This document shows, one piece after another, positions 43,201 to 56,100 of a DNA stretch of 64,000 nt (position 1 is the first letter of the stretch; each line of letters starts with the position of its first letter). Location: positions 13,537,148 to 13,601,147 of the forward strand of contig CM067507.1 of NCBI GenBank assembly GCA_034509495.1, written 5' to 3'. The notes under the pieces are model-generated. The model saw nothing but the letters and a program-made list of their open reading frames with translations. It made no database searches and was not told where the DNA came from. The DNA comes from Acestrorhynchus altus. Its lineage: Eukaryota; Chordata; Actinopteri; Characiformes; Acestrorhynchidae. A program made the translations under genes and the position numbers.

Positions 43201-44061
43201 TGTCTTTTCATAACTGGGAACAAACAGCTGAGGTGGCTGAGAGGTGGGTCTCGCATAGTTTTAGAGCTATTTTATTCCTCTAGTGTTGCCCCCCCCCCCC
43301 ACGCAGAATCACTACAGTCAGCATATTTGCTTGAATCATGCAGACTCCTTGAGACAGATGTGCACAACTTGAAAGCCCTTCAGATGATGACTGTAATCTC
43401 GGCAGCGAAGGAAGGTGATATCAAGAAGGTAATTATACACTGGTTCATGAATAATGGAAAGTGCCTTTTGATGATGTATTTGGAACAGTGGCAGTCAGTA
43501 TAGCAGATAAGTGGAGCACTCTGCTAAATGTGTTACATACAAAAGCTTGTTTAGCTGTAATGACTGTTGTGTGTCATTTATCTGGAAGGACTGGTTTAAG
43601 TGTGGGCTTTACCTCTGATTGTCTGATTTACCAGCATCAATGTCAGTATTTATTGTGTTGGTGTTGCAGGTGACAGAGTATCTTCAGCTTCTTTTGAGTG
43701 CACTTGAAGTCACAGAACCCAGTACTTTCAGTCTGCATGTGGATTTCACGCTGCCTATCAGTAGACTGGTATGATCTTTTTCATCAGTTAAATTAAATAA
43801 AGTACACACACAATTTTATTTGTGATGTGGGGAGAGAGCACCCATCTTGCGCTTTGACATACTTTGGAATGGCAAGGCAAGCAACCTGACCCAGGATTTG
43901 AACCTGCGGCCAAAGGATATTAGTGCACACACACACACACACACATTTTATATCATGCAGTATTAGTTTTGTCCAAGTGAAGACCGAAATTAGGAAAAGC
44001 CAAGACAGAGACCAACACAGAGTACAGATTAAGATTTAAACATTAAAACTGTACATTGTTG

Positions 44062-44130
<69 letters not shown>

Positions 44131-47100
44131 GACATCGACAATAGCTTAGTGTGGCTTCACAGATTCATTCTAGTCCATATTAAACTCTACGATGTTTACG
44201 GTGCCTTCCATGTACTAATGTAATTATTCTGTATTCTTCAATGCCAAGATAAATAGAATTTTCCACTGTGGGCCACCTTTATAGTAAAATCTTGTTTCAA
44301 AATAATTTGCACTGAAAACTAAAAGTGCTTTTGCTTCTTTTTTAAAAGTAGCTTCTTTCCATTTTGTTACATTTGCAAAGTTCAAATAAATGTGAATTAA
44401 AGAGCCCAATGTATTAATTTTCCACAGTGTGGACACAACAGAGAGGTTGTGCAGAAGCTGACAACGTTTGTGCACAGGGCTGTGTCCAGAGCTCCAGACA
44501 ACTCTGCTATGGGCTGTGAGCTTGGCTACCTCCTCACTCTGCAGCACAAATATAAAGAGGCCTGCAGGTGGTACACGATGGCTTTGAATATAGACCAAGG
44601 GAGCATGGAAGCATCAGTAGGTAAATGGATGAGATTTGAGTTTTTAAAACTCACAGTTCACCATTCATACCCTGATTATATTTGTGTTAATGTGTTTTCA
44701 ATACATATTCTCATGTCAGTGTGGATGAATAACCACACCTAAGGTAAACAAGTACACTATGTTGTGTAATCATCTAATATTATCCAGTGATCTGGTGTGT
44801 ATTTGTAGGCATGATTCTGTGTCATCTGATGGATGGGCAGGTAGAAAAAGCAGCTCAGCAGCTGGACTTCCTCCATGAAGTGCAGCAGTCACTGGGGCAG
44901 TCAGCGGTAGGTCTGGTACAGTAGTATGATCTCTAAAAGCCTGCAAGGGTCTTTATGATGGAAACCCAATTTTTCCTTGCTTTATTCATGCATCTTCCCT
45001 GCCAATTTACTTAACAGCGAAAACATTAAGCTGGGTCTAATAAGCTGTTCATCATTGTTGTCCTCATATGTCAGGAACTGAGCCTTTTGCAGGCTATTCT
45101 TGCTCAGAAGAAGGGAGCTGAAGAAGAGACTGTGGTAGCCCTGCTGAAAAAAGCCACAGAGCTTCATCTGCAGGCCCTCCAGGGGCTTCCTCTTGGTGTG
45201 GACTACCTGCAAAGACTCAATCTCAACTTCCTCTTCCAGGTCGTTAGCATGCACCTTGCCCACAGTCAGGTACTATAAACATTTCTGTGAGGCTTTGATT
45301 ACTTTCAGCTGCATCAGCATTGGTGAGGTCATGGTCTCGTGTTGGATTAGATTGATTGATTCTGCAATATTGAATGGAGCTCCTTCACTCCAGAAAACAG
45401 TTCCACAGAGTAGAACTTAGTGTCATTATACCCCTCTAGCTAAAGCTTAATATTGGCCATAGTGATGTTAAGCTCATGAATGACTGCCCACTAATTAGAA
45501 GAGATGTTTGGAGACTTTAGAATATGCAGTGTGTCTAACACATTACTTTTGTAGTAGCTTTTGAATAATTCAGAGCACACTGTTAAAAATAAAGGTAGTA
45601 TAAAAGGTTCGTTGAGAAATGCCATAGAAGAACCACTTGTGTTTAGTGCAGAGAACAATTTTTCCATTGAGTGATGGTTTTTCTCTTTTTTAAGATTTTT
45701 GTCATTTGGACCACTGTTTTAAATCATTACTGAATAATAAGCTTCAATAGTAAATATAGAGTTTAATGTGTTAAAGCAGACATTAACATTTTTCCCCTCA
45801 ATGTGTAGGATATTCCATATGATGCTGGTCAGTCTCAACCCTTTGGAATGAAACACTCCAGTATGATTCTTGAGGCTGTTATTAAAGCTGCTCCTGGCGT
45901 GTTGACCAGTTGCTACTACATGGCATATGTCAAATTCCTTACAGGTATCTGTTGCTAGATATTAACAGACTTTTAGTTACAGAACTTGTTTACTGTATGT
46001 CAGTTGAAATGTATTTTTAGAGACTGCAGTTGTTTGAATAAGCTTCTGTATAAAATAGACCTTTTAACAACTGTGTTTGTGAAGGAGATCAGGCTGCTTC
46101 TCAACACTTTCTGAACCTGTGTATGGAAAAAGGACCCACCATGCCTGAGATCCACTTCCTGCAGGCCAAACTTCACATCCATGCTGGAGACTACAGAAAG
46201 TGTCTCAGCAGTTTGGAGTCTGGTGTCAGTCTAAACTTTAAGGTAAATCAGAGGCAGTGCACTACAGTTGAGTTCCCTATCAATGCCTATCAAGCTCTTC
46301 AGTGCCCTTTTAATCATGATAATGTTCAGAAACTCTGGATTATAGTGTATATAAAAAGGATGCACAGTTATATTGGAATCATATCACCATTGACAGATAC
46401 ATAATAAAAAGTTCAATAGAAATGCTTCATGATGACTTAATAAGATCCCTTTATACTCACTTCCATTGAAAGTTATGATTGTTTTTTCCTGATCTTGTGA
46501 AGTTGACATTCTGGAGATGTTTTTTTGGGACAGTGACAATATGTTCATGACAAATAAATAGAAAATCAATCCAGAATTCCCACATCAAAATGCATCCCTG
46601 ATAAGAATGTATTACATTTATATTACATTTCATTCATGCATTATGTTAGAATTATTAGTGCTTATAATGCATTGCTGCATTATAAATCCCCTGCACATTT
46701 AGTGGTTTACTTGCTCCAAACCTGACCCAACTAATCCACTAATAAGAAGCTCTTTCACATTTGCACGGAGTGTGTTAATGCAAGGAATTCTGTAAAATGT
46801 CCAGGGCAGTGGGACGTCAGGACACCTGAGTTTGAGAAACGCTGTGGGGACACAACCTTTCTCCAAAGTTTGAAAATGATTTCAGGCCAGAAAATATTAT
46901 TTTGAGATAAGTAACTGTATAATAAGCCAACAGTTTAAAAATATAAACCTAGAAGGAAAGATTCACTAGGAGTCTAAGGAAAAGTAATATGTATAGAATC
47001 ATTTCTAAAAAAAAAATAAATAAACGTACATATAATCTTTCATACTTTCATCTTTCCATTACATCTTGCAATGACTGTTTTATAGTTAATAAATATAGGT

Positions 47101-50100
47101 TTTGATTTTTACATATACACTATATATGTTTAAAAATTGCTTGCTACTACATACACTGACTTATGTACACTGACATACCAAAAGAACTAGTATCATTCCC
47201 CATGACTTTTGCCATATCGCACAGAGGAACACTGCACTGATCTGCATGTGGGGCCTCCTGCATTGAATATGGGATTTCTGCCTGTATGCGAGTTGTTTGT
47301 CTGTTTGCGTGGACACTTCTTGCCAGATATTGCCAGTCACAATTGCTTTCACCCACTGTGCTCTCCAAATCTATGATGTATTCCAGGTACACACATGACA
47401 CTGTCGATTACTGAACATCTGGCATTCACCTGGCCTAATTCACAAAATAACACTTCACATCTACAGATGCAGATATTCCCAACTGACCAATTTACATACT
47501 GCTATAAGAATTATCAGTGTATATGTTGTCATGGCAATCAGTGTATTTTTACACAATATAAAATAATAATAATAATAATAATAATAATAGATGCACAAAA
47601 GAAACCAAACAAAAAAAGTTGAGTGTGTTTGTTTGTTTTCAGTTACGACAGATGCCTCAGTATAACTTAATCAAAGCCAGGGCTTTGAAGGGGACTGGGG
47701 AGCTGACAGAGGCCATCCAGTGTCTGCGCATGGTGATGACCATGCCAGGGGTCAGAAGGGTCACTGAGGGACGTAAAATTTCACTTTCACTCAGTGAGCG
47801 AGTTTCAGTGTTCTTGGAGCTTGCGGATGCCCTAAGGCTGAACGGGGAACAGGTATAAAGTGCTGATGTGGACTCTTGTTTATATGGTTTTAATTTGATA
47901 ATGACCTTTATATGCCTTGTGGTTCAATGCATTAACTTTATTCCCCGTGATCTTCTTGCCAGCATGAGGCTGCTATAGTCATGCAGGATGCAATATGGCA
48001 ATTCAAGGAGACCCCTGAAGAAATGCGTGTTATGGTGGCTAACATAGACTTAGCCCTAGTTAAAGATGATGTTGACACAGCTCTTAATGTGTTGCGGACT
48101 GTCACACCTAGCAAGTCTTGTTACATACAAGCCAAGGAGAAGATGGCTAATATTTACCTGGACAGAATGAGAAACAAGAAACTCTACATAGAATGTTACA
48201 GGTATGGTCATGGGATGCAGATTATTTCACACAGTAATTGTTTTAAGATGATGTAAATGAGCAATGTGAACTACTGTATGTGTTCAGGTAATAAAATGCT
48301 ATATAAGGTATTTTATGCAAATACCTTCAGATTTGTCTTATGAAAGACATTTTGAGGCAAAGGAAAAAACCTTTATTCCAAGTAATCTTTTGAGCATTTT
48401 TATTGGTCCATTCTGCACAACAACTGCCAGATTCACATTACGTAAAAAAATAGAGATACAAGGTTTTTGCTTGACAGCAACGATAGCAACTTTTTGCTAC
48501 TTTTGTCCAGATATTAATTACAAAACATTTATTCTGGGGTATCAAACTCGATTTGATTGTTTTTTAATGTTTTAGGGAAATATGCCAACAACTGCCTGGA
48601 CCACACTCTAATGTGTTGCTGGCTGATGCCTTCATGAAAATACAAGAAGTACATGCAGACTTTTAAATACAGGCAATTTATTTCAGTTATCATCCCAATG
48701 TGTATTACAAACCACTTCTTAATATTCATATTATATGCAATTTTTCTCTTAGCCTGAGAAAGCTATTGAGATGTATCATGAAGCAGTAAAAATGGCACCT
48801 AAGGACACTACATTTGTCAAGAAAATTTGCCAAGCCCTGGTGAGGACGTACCAGTATGACAAGGCAAGTGATGATGTTTAATCAGTCAAAGTTAGGACCT
48901 ATTTGTGTATATGGTAGAAGGTCCAAATCTGTGCTTGTTTTTAATCATACTAGACTGATCCCTTTCAGGCTGTTTACTACTACGAGACTGCCCTCAACAC
49001 CAACATGCAGGACTCTGTGTGTGTCGAACTGGCTGAACTTCTGCTTAAGCTTCAGCGCTTTGAAAGAGCACAACAAATCCTAGAGAAGGCCTTGGAGCAT
49101 GAACACAGTACACAAGGATTCATTCTTTATTCTATAGTTTTTCTTATACATCATTTTTTTTATCTAATGCTAAAGTTCATGCAAATATAGCTAAATGCAG
49201 ACAGTTGTCAATTTTTATATTTTGTTGAAATGAAAAGACAACAAATTCACAAATGCTAATCATTAAGACTGTCATGATTATAACATTCTTGGAAACTATA
49301 AGGTCCAAAAGTGGGATTTCAACATCAACTTCACCACAAAGAAAAGCCAGTTGAAGATGTTGTTACAGTTCTTATTATACTGGCTCTGTTTAGGAATATT
49401 GTATATTACTAAGAAGAGGTTAAAACAACTGTAAAGCTTAACATGAGTTCTGAAGATGTGTTTTTGTTGCTTTCTTAGGTACCAGTCTGAGCACAATGAT
49501 GAATGATGTGAAGCTTTTAAGAATGATGGTGAAAGTGTTGCGTGCTAACAATGAACCTTGTCTGGAAATGTTACAAAAGGTGAGTATAGATTTTCTGTGC
49601 AGTTTCAAATAACATTATTTTAACACTTTTGTCTGTTACACTTTGCTTTCCTGTCAAACCAGTCGCATTTAAAACCTCTGTTGTTTGCTATAGATACATG
49701 TCTTTGTCATTTTCTCCTGTTCTGATTCTCTGTTCAAGAATATGAGTCGCATACAGTATGTATTCACAGTGTTTCACTTTCTGCATATTTTGTTATGTTA
49801 CAGCCTTAATTCAATATTGATCTAATTCAATTTTCCTTCAAAATTCTACACACAATACCCATGATGACAAAGTGAGTCTCCCATTCTTCTTTGCCAGAAC
49901 CTCTGTAGCTCCATCGGATTGGATGTGGAGCGTCAGTGTAAAGCCATTTTTAGAAATCTCCAGAGTTGTTCAATCAGGTTCAGGTCTGGTCTCTGGCTGG
50001 GCCACTCAAGGGCATTCACAGAGTTGTCCTGAAACCACCCCTTTGTTATCTTGGCTGTGTGCTTAGGGTTGTCAGCCTGTTGGAAGATAAACCTTTTCCC

Positions 50101-53100
50101 ATTCCGAAGTCCTGGAGCACATTATCATCAAGGAGATCTTTGTACATTGCTGTGGTCATCTTTCCCTCAACACCTACAACCTGCCAGTTCCTGCTACACT
50201 GTAGGAATGGTATTGGCTAGGTGATGAGCAGTGCCTGGTTTCCTCCAGATTTGATGCTTGACATTCAGTACAAAAAGTTTTATCTTTTTGTTTCTCATGG
50301 TCTGAGACTCCTTTGGATACATTTTGGCTCCTGACAAGCTGTCATGTGCCTTTTACTGAGGAGTGTCTTCCTTCTGGCCACTCTACTATAAGGTCTCTCT
50401 CCACAGAGCAACACTGGGTTCTTGGTCACCTCCCTGACTAAGGCCCTTCTACCACAATCACTCTGTTTGGCCAGCCAGCCAGCTCTATGAGTCTATTAGC
50501 TCTATGAGTCCTAGTGGTTCCAAAATATCTTCCATTTATGGATGATGGAGGCCACTGTGCTCATTGGTTCTTTAGTGCAGCAGAAATGTTTCTGTACCCT
50601 TCCCCAGATCTCAATACAATCCTGCCTCAGAGATCTACAGACAATTCCTTAGACATGATAGCTTGGTTTCAGAATCTTTGTACTCTGACATGCATTATGG
50701 GACCTTATACAAACAGTTGTGTGCCTTTCCAAATCCAATGAACTGATCTGTGTTTGTCTTTTTTAATAAATGTGTAAAATTTTCCAGGAAACCTTACTCA
50801 TTTTGTCATTATGTGGTATAATGTGTAAATAGAATTTAATCTATTTTGGAAAAAGTGAATTCTTTCCAGATGCACTGTATGTCGCGTGGAATTTTCAGAA
50901 TTTTCAATTCTATGATTGCATTAGTATTTACAGTAACCCAAACCTTTACTAGCTTGTAGGGTTTACTTTAGTGTCATGTTGTAATCTATAAGTACTTCTG
51001 CTAAGTCATGTTATTTAATCAGTGAGAATTCCTATGATTAACCATTTCCCATATAACTACCGATTTTCAGGCCTATGAACTCCAGCAGAAGATTGTCAGA
51101 CGTTTGCCATTTGAGCTGCCCGAGAAGAGTGATGAACAGAGAAGTGTAATAGCGGTTGTTTGCTGTGAACAGGCTCAAGAATACCACCAAAGCAATGATC
51201 TAGAGCAGGCTGAGCAGTGCTACTCAGAGGCCCTAAATTACTCCCCAGACAACACAGACGTTAGTGTCATAGGAATCACCTACATCTACATAATGACTAT
51301 CTTCAGAGTCATGAAAGAAACTGTTTGAAAATCTTTTGGATAATGATCAGTTCATTCTTTCTCCTGACTGCAGATTAACCTCCAGATTGCTCAGTTGTAC
51401 TATGATCATCACAAACTGGATTATTGTAAAGATCAATGTCTTAAGATTCTGGAACATTACAAACAACATACTGCCACCTCTATGGTACTGTGTATATGTA
51501 TTATTTAGAGTCAGTTCTTCTGACAGCTTAGTTTTAGCCTAATGTTGGACTAAACTTTCTGGTGTCTGTGTCTATACATTTCACGACTGTAGCTGTTAGG
51601 TGATGTGCTGTTTAGGAAAAACCAAAAAGAAGAAGCCATCAGACTGTACACAGACATCATACATCAAAATCCAGGTAGTGTGTTTGGAAACAAGTGTGTG
51701 ACACCTCCCCATGCATTGGAAAAACCTCACCCCCTACCAGAATGAACAATAGGAAAAATGATACAAACTCTTTCTATGCAAACTGTAACCAATATAACAC
51801 AAAACTGCTGATTTTTTGCATTATTGTTTCTGTTTATTTTAGCCACTCTGTTGTTTACAAACAGTCATCATCACAATATTGGGCTTTCTGTGATTTATTT
51901 GAACTGTTCTTTTTCAGAATAAGTGGCCTGATTTAATATAAATACATAATATAAAGATACAAACATTTTTCTTTAGATGGTTTTATTAGATGGATTACAA
52001 CTCCATTCTGGGAGATTCTACTTCTGTATATATTATATTACTCATATCAGTCTTATTTTTGAATAATTGATCATTCTTGGTAACCTTTATTTTCCATCAC
52101 AATAGAATTGCAATCGGAAACGTTCATATCTATTCACCTATTGTGAAAATAAAATGTAATATGAGTTTGTGACTTCTAATTTTGAAACAATTGTCTCCTA
52201 ACAGGCAACTTTCGTGCTCTGGCTAGGCTTCTGCACATGCTTTATTGGGTGGGAAGACTGCAGGATGTTTTGCCCTTCTTTGTGAAGTGTGAATTGCATT
52301 CTCCAACTGCAGTTAGAGAACCAGGTTACAATTACTGCAAAGGCCTCTACTACTGGTCAGTCTCAATCAACTTGCATTGCAGAGTTTTTTCTCTTTACCC
52401 AGCAAATGTTCAGGGTTATTACATACTAAGGCTTATTATTCAGTACCTGTTGAGACTGTAAACTGATGGTGCTACTCTTGAGTTTAGAAGTTTGTATTAA
52501 AACTTTTGGACTGCCAGCTGACCCGTGGTCATTTAAGGGGTTTTAAATATACACTTTGGAGGTAGGATGCGAAGATTTTTTGAGTACTCAGTTGACATTT
52601 AGTACTGCCAGTATTCAAATACTGAAAGCTTATATTTTAAACCACATCCAACTCCTTTCACTTTGTATTTTCATTTGTTAAAATGAGTTAAAAATGTATT
52701 AAAGTTAAATTGCCATGCTGCACTATTCAACTGATCTGCCACAACAACCAAATTATTCTTGTTCTTCTTCTACTGGAAACAACATTTGTTAGATATTAAC
52801 TGTGAAATGTCAGGTGTGATTGCTGATTCATAATATTCAGATTTCACAACCCCTAAATACTCTAAACATTACATTGCAGGAGGTGGCGCCTGTCTAGTTT
52901 TATTTTTCATAAATTCATCTAAAGATACCAGCCTGTGACTGGTGACTGCTAATTTCATTGCAAAGAGTTGAATAGGAACATATAACTATTTCACTTTAGT
53001 GTTCTGTAGTCCATGATTATTATTTTGAGATGTAAACAAAGTTGTGGATTAATTGTGGGACTGCATGTCATCAACCTAAAATGGTACAATTTGGGTGGCA

Positions 53101-56100
53101 GATTGTTTAAATCTTTTTTTGTGGGCATCAGGCATGCATATCGTGTGAGGGATGCACTGAAACACCTGAGCCAGGCCCGAGGAGATCCAGCATGGGGGGA
53201 AGAGGCTGTGGAACTGATGGTGCATATCTGTCTCAACCCAGACAGGGAAACATTTGGAGGAGAGGTGTTGAAGTGTCCAGAGCAGGACCAAAAGTAAGCC
53301 TGATTCCACAGCACTGAACAGTAAACACTCATGAATCATGTGAAACCTTTGATTCCTAACATACATAAAGTCCTAAATATAAGACATTACATATTACTGA
53401 ACTATGAACTTAATTACACACTATATGCTGTTAATGTGATCATCTCTAATTGTTATGTTGCTTAGAAACCTTTGCCTACTGTTTCCTAGTTCCACTCCAC
53501 CATTTAACATTGATCGGGATGAATTAATTGGAGTAAACTTGGCCCAAGATTTGCTAAAGACCTTCCGACCCCACTCCAAAGCTGGCAAAGACAAAGCCAA
53601 GATCCTTCATAACCTTTCCTTGGTCTACAGCAAAGAGCCAGAGCAGGTGGAAAAGGCTGTGCTTGTCATGTCTGATATGGCAGGAAAGAATGTGAGCCTG
53701 GTTTCTTACATTAAAATCTGTGTTTGTTTAGAGGAGCTATTAATAGAATAGTTTGGTGTCATCCATATGAAAGCATATGTACTATGTACGGGTAACGGGA
53801 CAGTGTATATTTACTGTAAAATTAGAACAGGGCCTCCAACCCAGGGTTATCATTTGTCATCTGATGTTTACAGAATAGCAATATACACAAAGTAGTGACA
53901 TTCAGCCTTTTATTTACAAGTTACTTCAAAAGTGGAAATGATTTGCATGTGTAACGGAAACAGCTGAGGTGTGGATGTAGCTGTGTAGAGGGGCACAGTT
54001 CTCATAAAATCTCAATCAAGATGTTTAGGGATGTTGACAAACTATTTCAATCCTGACACTAAAATTAGGGATGATTAGCTAATGATAAGCAAATTTCTAT
54101 GTAAAACTTGTTAAATCTGATTACATACACTCTATGGACAGAAGTATGGGGACACATACATGAGCTATAGGCATTTTTGACATCCCAATCTAAATCCTTT
54201 TGTTAATTTTGTTATTTTATAATGTATGAATTAGGTTTTATATTGTATGTGGTTGTATTTACGAAAGTCAGATTTAAGAATGTTTATACTGTTATTGAGA
54301 GTTGAGAGCTGATTCAGTGACTAAGCAAGCACTCATTTAGATTTAATCAGTGTAAAATCTGTGTGTATGAATAAACATCCTCTGGCCTTCTCTTTTGTCA
54401 AGGTGTTTTTGGAGGTCTCACTGCTGGTAGCAGCTCAGGGTCTCCTACAGCTGAAACAGTTTCCTAGAGCCAGGAACATTCTGAAGAGAATCAGCAAAAT
54501 GCAGTGGACTCATGCCATTGCTGATGACTTTGAGAAAAGCTGCTTGCTTCTTGCTGATATGTACATCAAAATGGGAAGATATACAAATGCAGAGAAGCTT
54601 TTGAATGACTGCATACAACACAACATGGTAAGAACCTGCTGAAGAAATGAAACATAACATTGGCTATATTGGTTTATTATTGGCACACACAGTTTATTTC
54701 AGACAACATATTATAAATGACCTATCTTGTTGAATTATTCACAATGACTTTTCTTCACCCCTGCAAATATGGGCTGGGACTGAAATAGATCCCTATTCCC
54801 TCATTAGTATTACACTGTATAGTGATAGACTATTGCGTCTAAGTAGTGTAGAAATCCAAATGAATTCAGAAATTTCTTCATCAGTAACGTCAGCACTGCT
54901 TGCACAAACAAACAGAATGTCTGAGCCATTTATAAGCTCTGTACACACACACAAACTCTGAATGAACGATTTCTGGATTAAAGTTAGTAAAGCTCTGTGT
55001 TGTTCATGGAATAATTCTTGATTATGTTGCTTACAAACTTAAGCCTCCCTTTAATTAACTAATATTACATGGAAAACATCTGAACTTCACAGCATCCAGT
55101 GTCTCATAACTATAACTGGCTTAGCTAGCAGCTTCTAGTGCATCAAAAAAAAAAAAATTATATCATTGAAAAGCTCATTCGTGAACACAATTTCATTCGA
55201 AAAGGCAAGCTGTCATATTTTGTATTTATTATATGTAAAGTGGCATTTCAAGTCTTTTTCAAGAAAATCCAGAATCTCAAAATATCAGACAATTTTAATT
55301 CAAATTTGAATAGATGACTAATCACAATATCAACTTTAAAACAAAAAAAAGATTGAATTTAATTTTTGAATTAAATGAAGACTGAAGAGCAGACAAGGAG
55401 GCAGACATACTTGCAGGGTACTTTATTTACAGAAGCAAACCTAAAGACATGAAAACAAGATGAGAGTCCAACACACTGACCTGAAACAAAAACCAACTAG
55501 GACAGACAGAGACAAAGGACCTTAAATACACAGACAAGACTAGAAACACCTGGGGATGATTACAAACCGGCAGGGCTACAAATGAGACACAGGTGGGAAA
55601 AGGGCAGAGCTAGGGCAGAGACGAGACCAAAACAACCCGTGCTGAGAAGCACATGGGGAACCAAAACAAAACAGAACTATGACAGGAAGGGACAGACAGG
55701 GGAGTCAAACATGACAAACGTGACAATTATCAAAATCCTTTTTCACAGTATTCAAATTTTTCAGTTGCACTACTATATGAGCAAATGTTGTCTGCTTCAC
55801 TCATTCCACTGTTAGTAACAAGACTTACAGGTGTATTCTGGTCCATACTCAGCTCGTGTAGTGAGCTACAATATTTAAATTACCATTGAGTTGTGGGGTG
55901 ATTATAGTGCCCTCGAAATGTTCCACTTTATTATTCAAACTCTAACATACTCATTAGTGACAGTAAATAGGGATCCTTTTTGGTCGTAGGCATGGTCTTT
56001 TGTACAGGTATATTGAGCAGGTTTTGAAACTGTTTAGAATGACACACAAATGTCTGTACAGCCAGACTGCATGGTTAGGTGCTTGATTGTATATATATAT

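Noticed and set aside
43840..43925. Possible tRNA or tRNA-derived SINE (a 'ggatttgaacctgcggcc' B-box-like word)
   Set aside because: No matching A box at the right distance and no cloverleaf can be drawn; at most a degraded fragment.
47147..47401. Minus-strand open frames (84 and 63 codons) in ttc21a intron 13
   Set aside because: They overlap what looks like a degraded DNA-transposon segment and have no recognisable domain.
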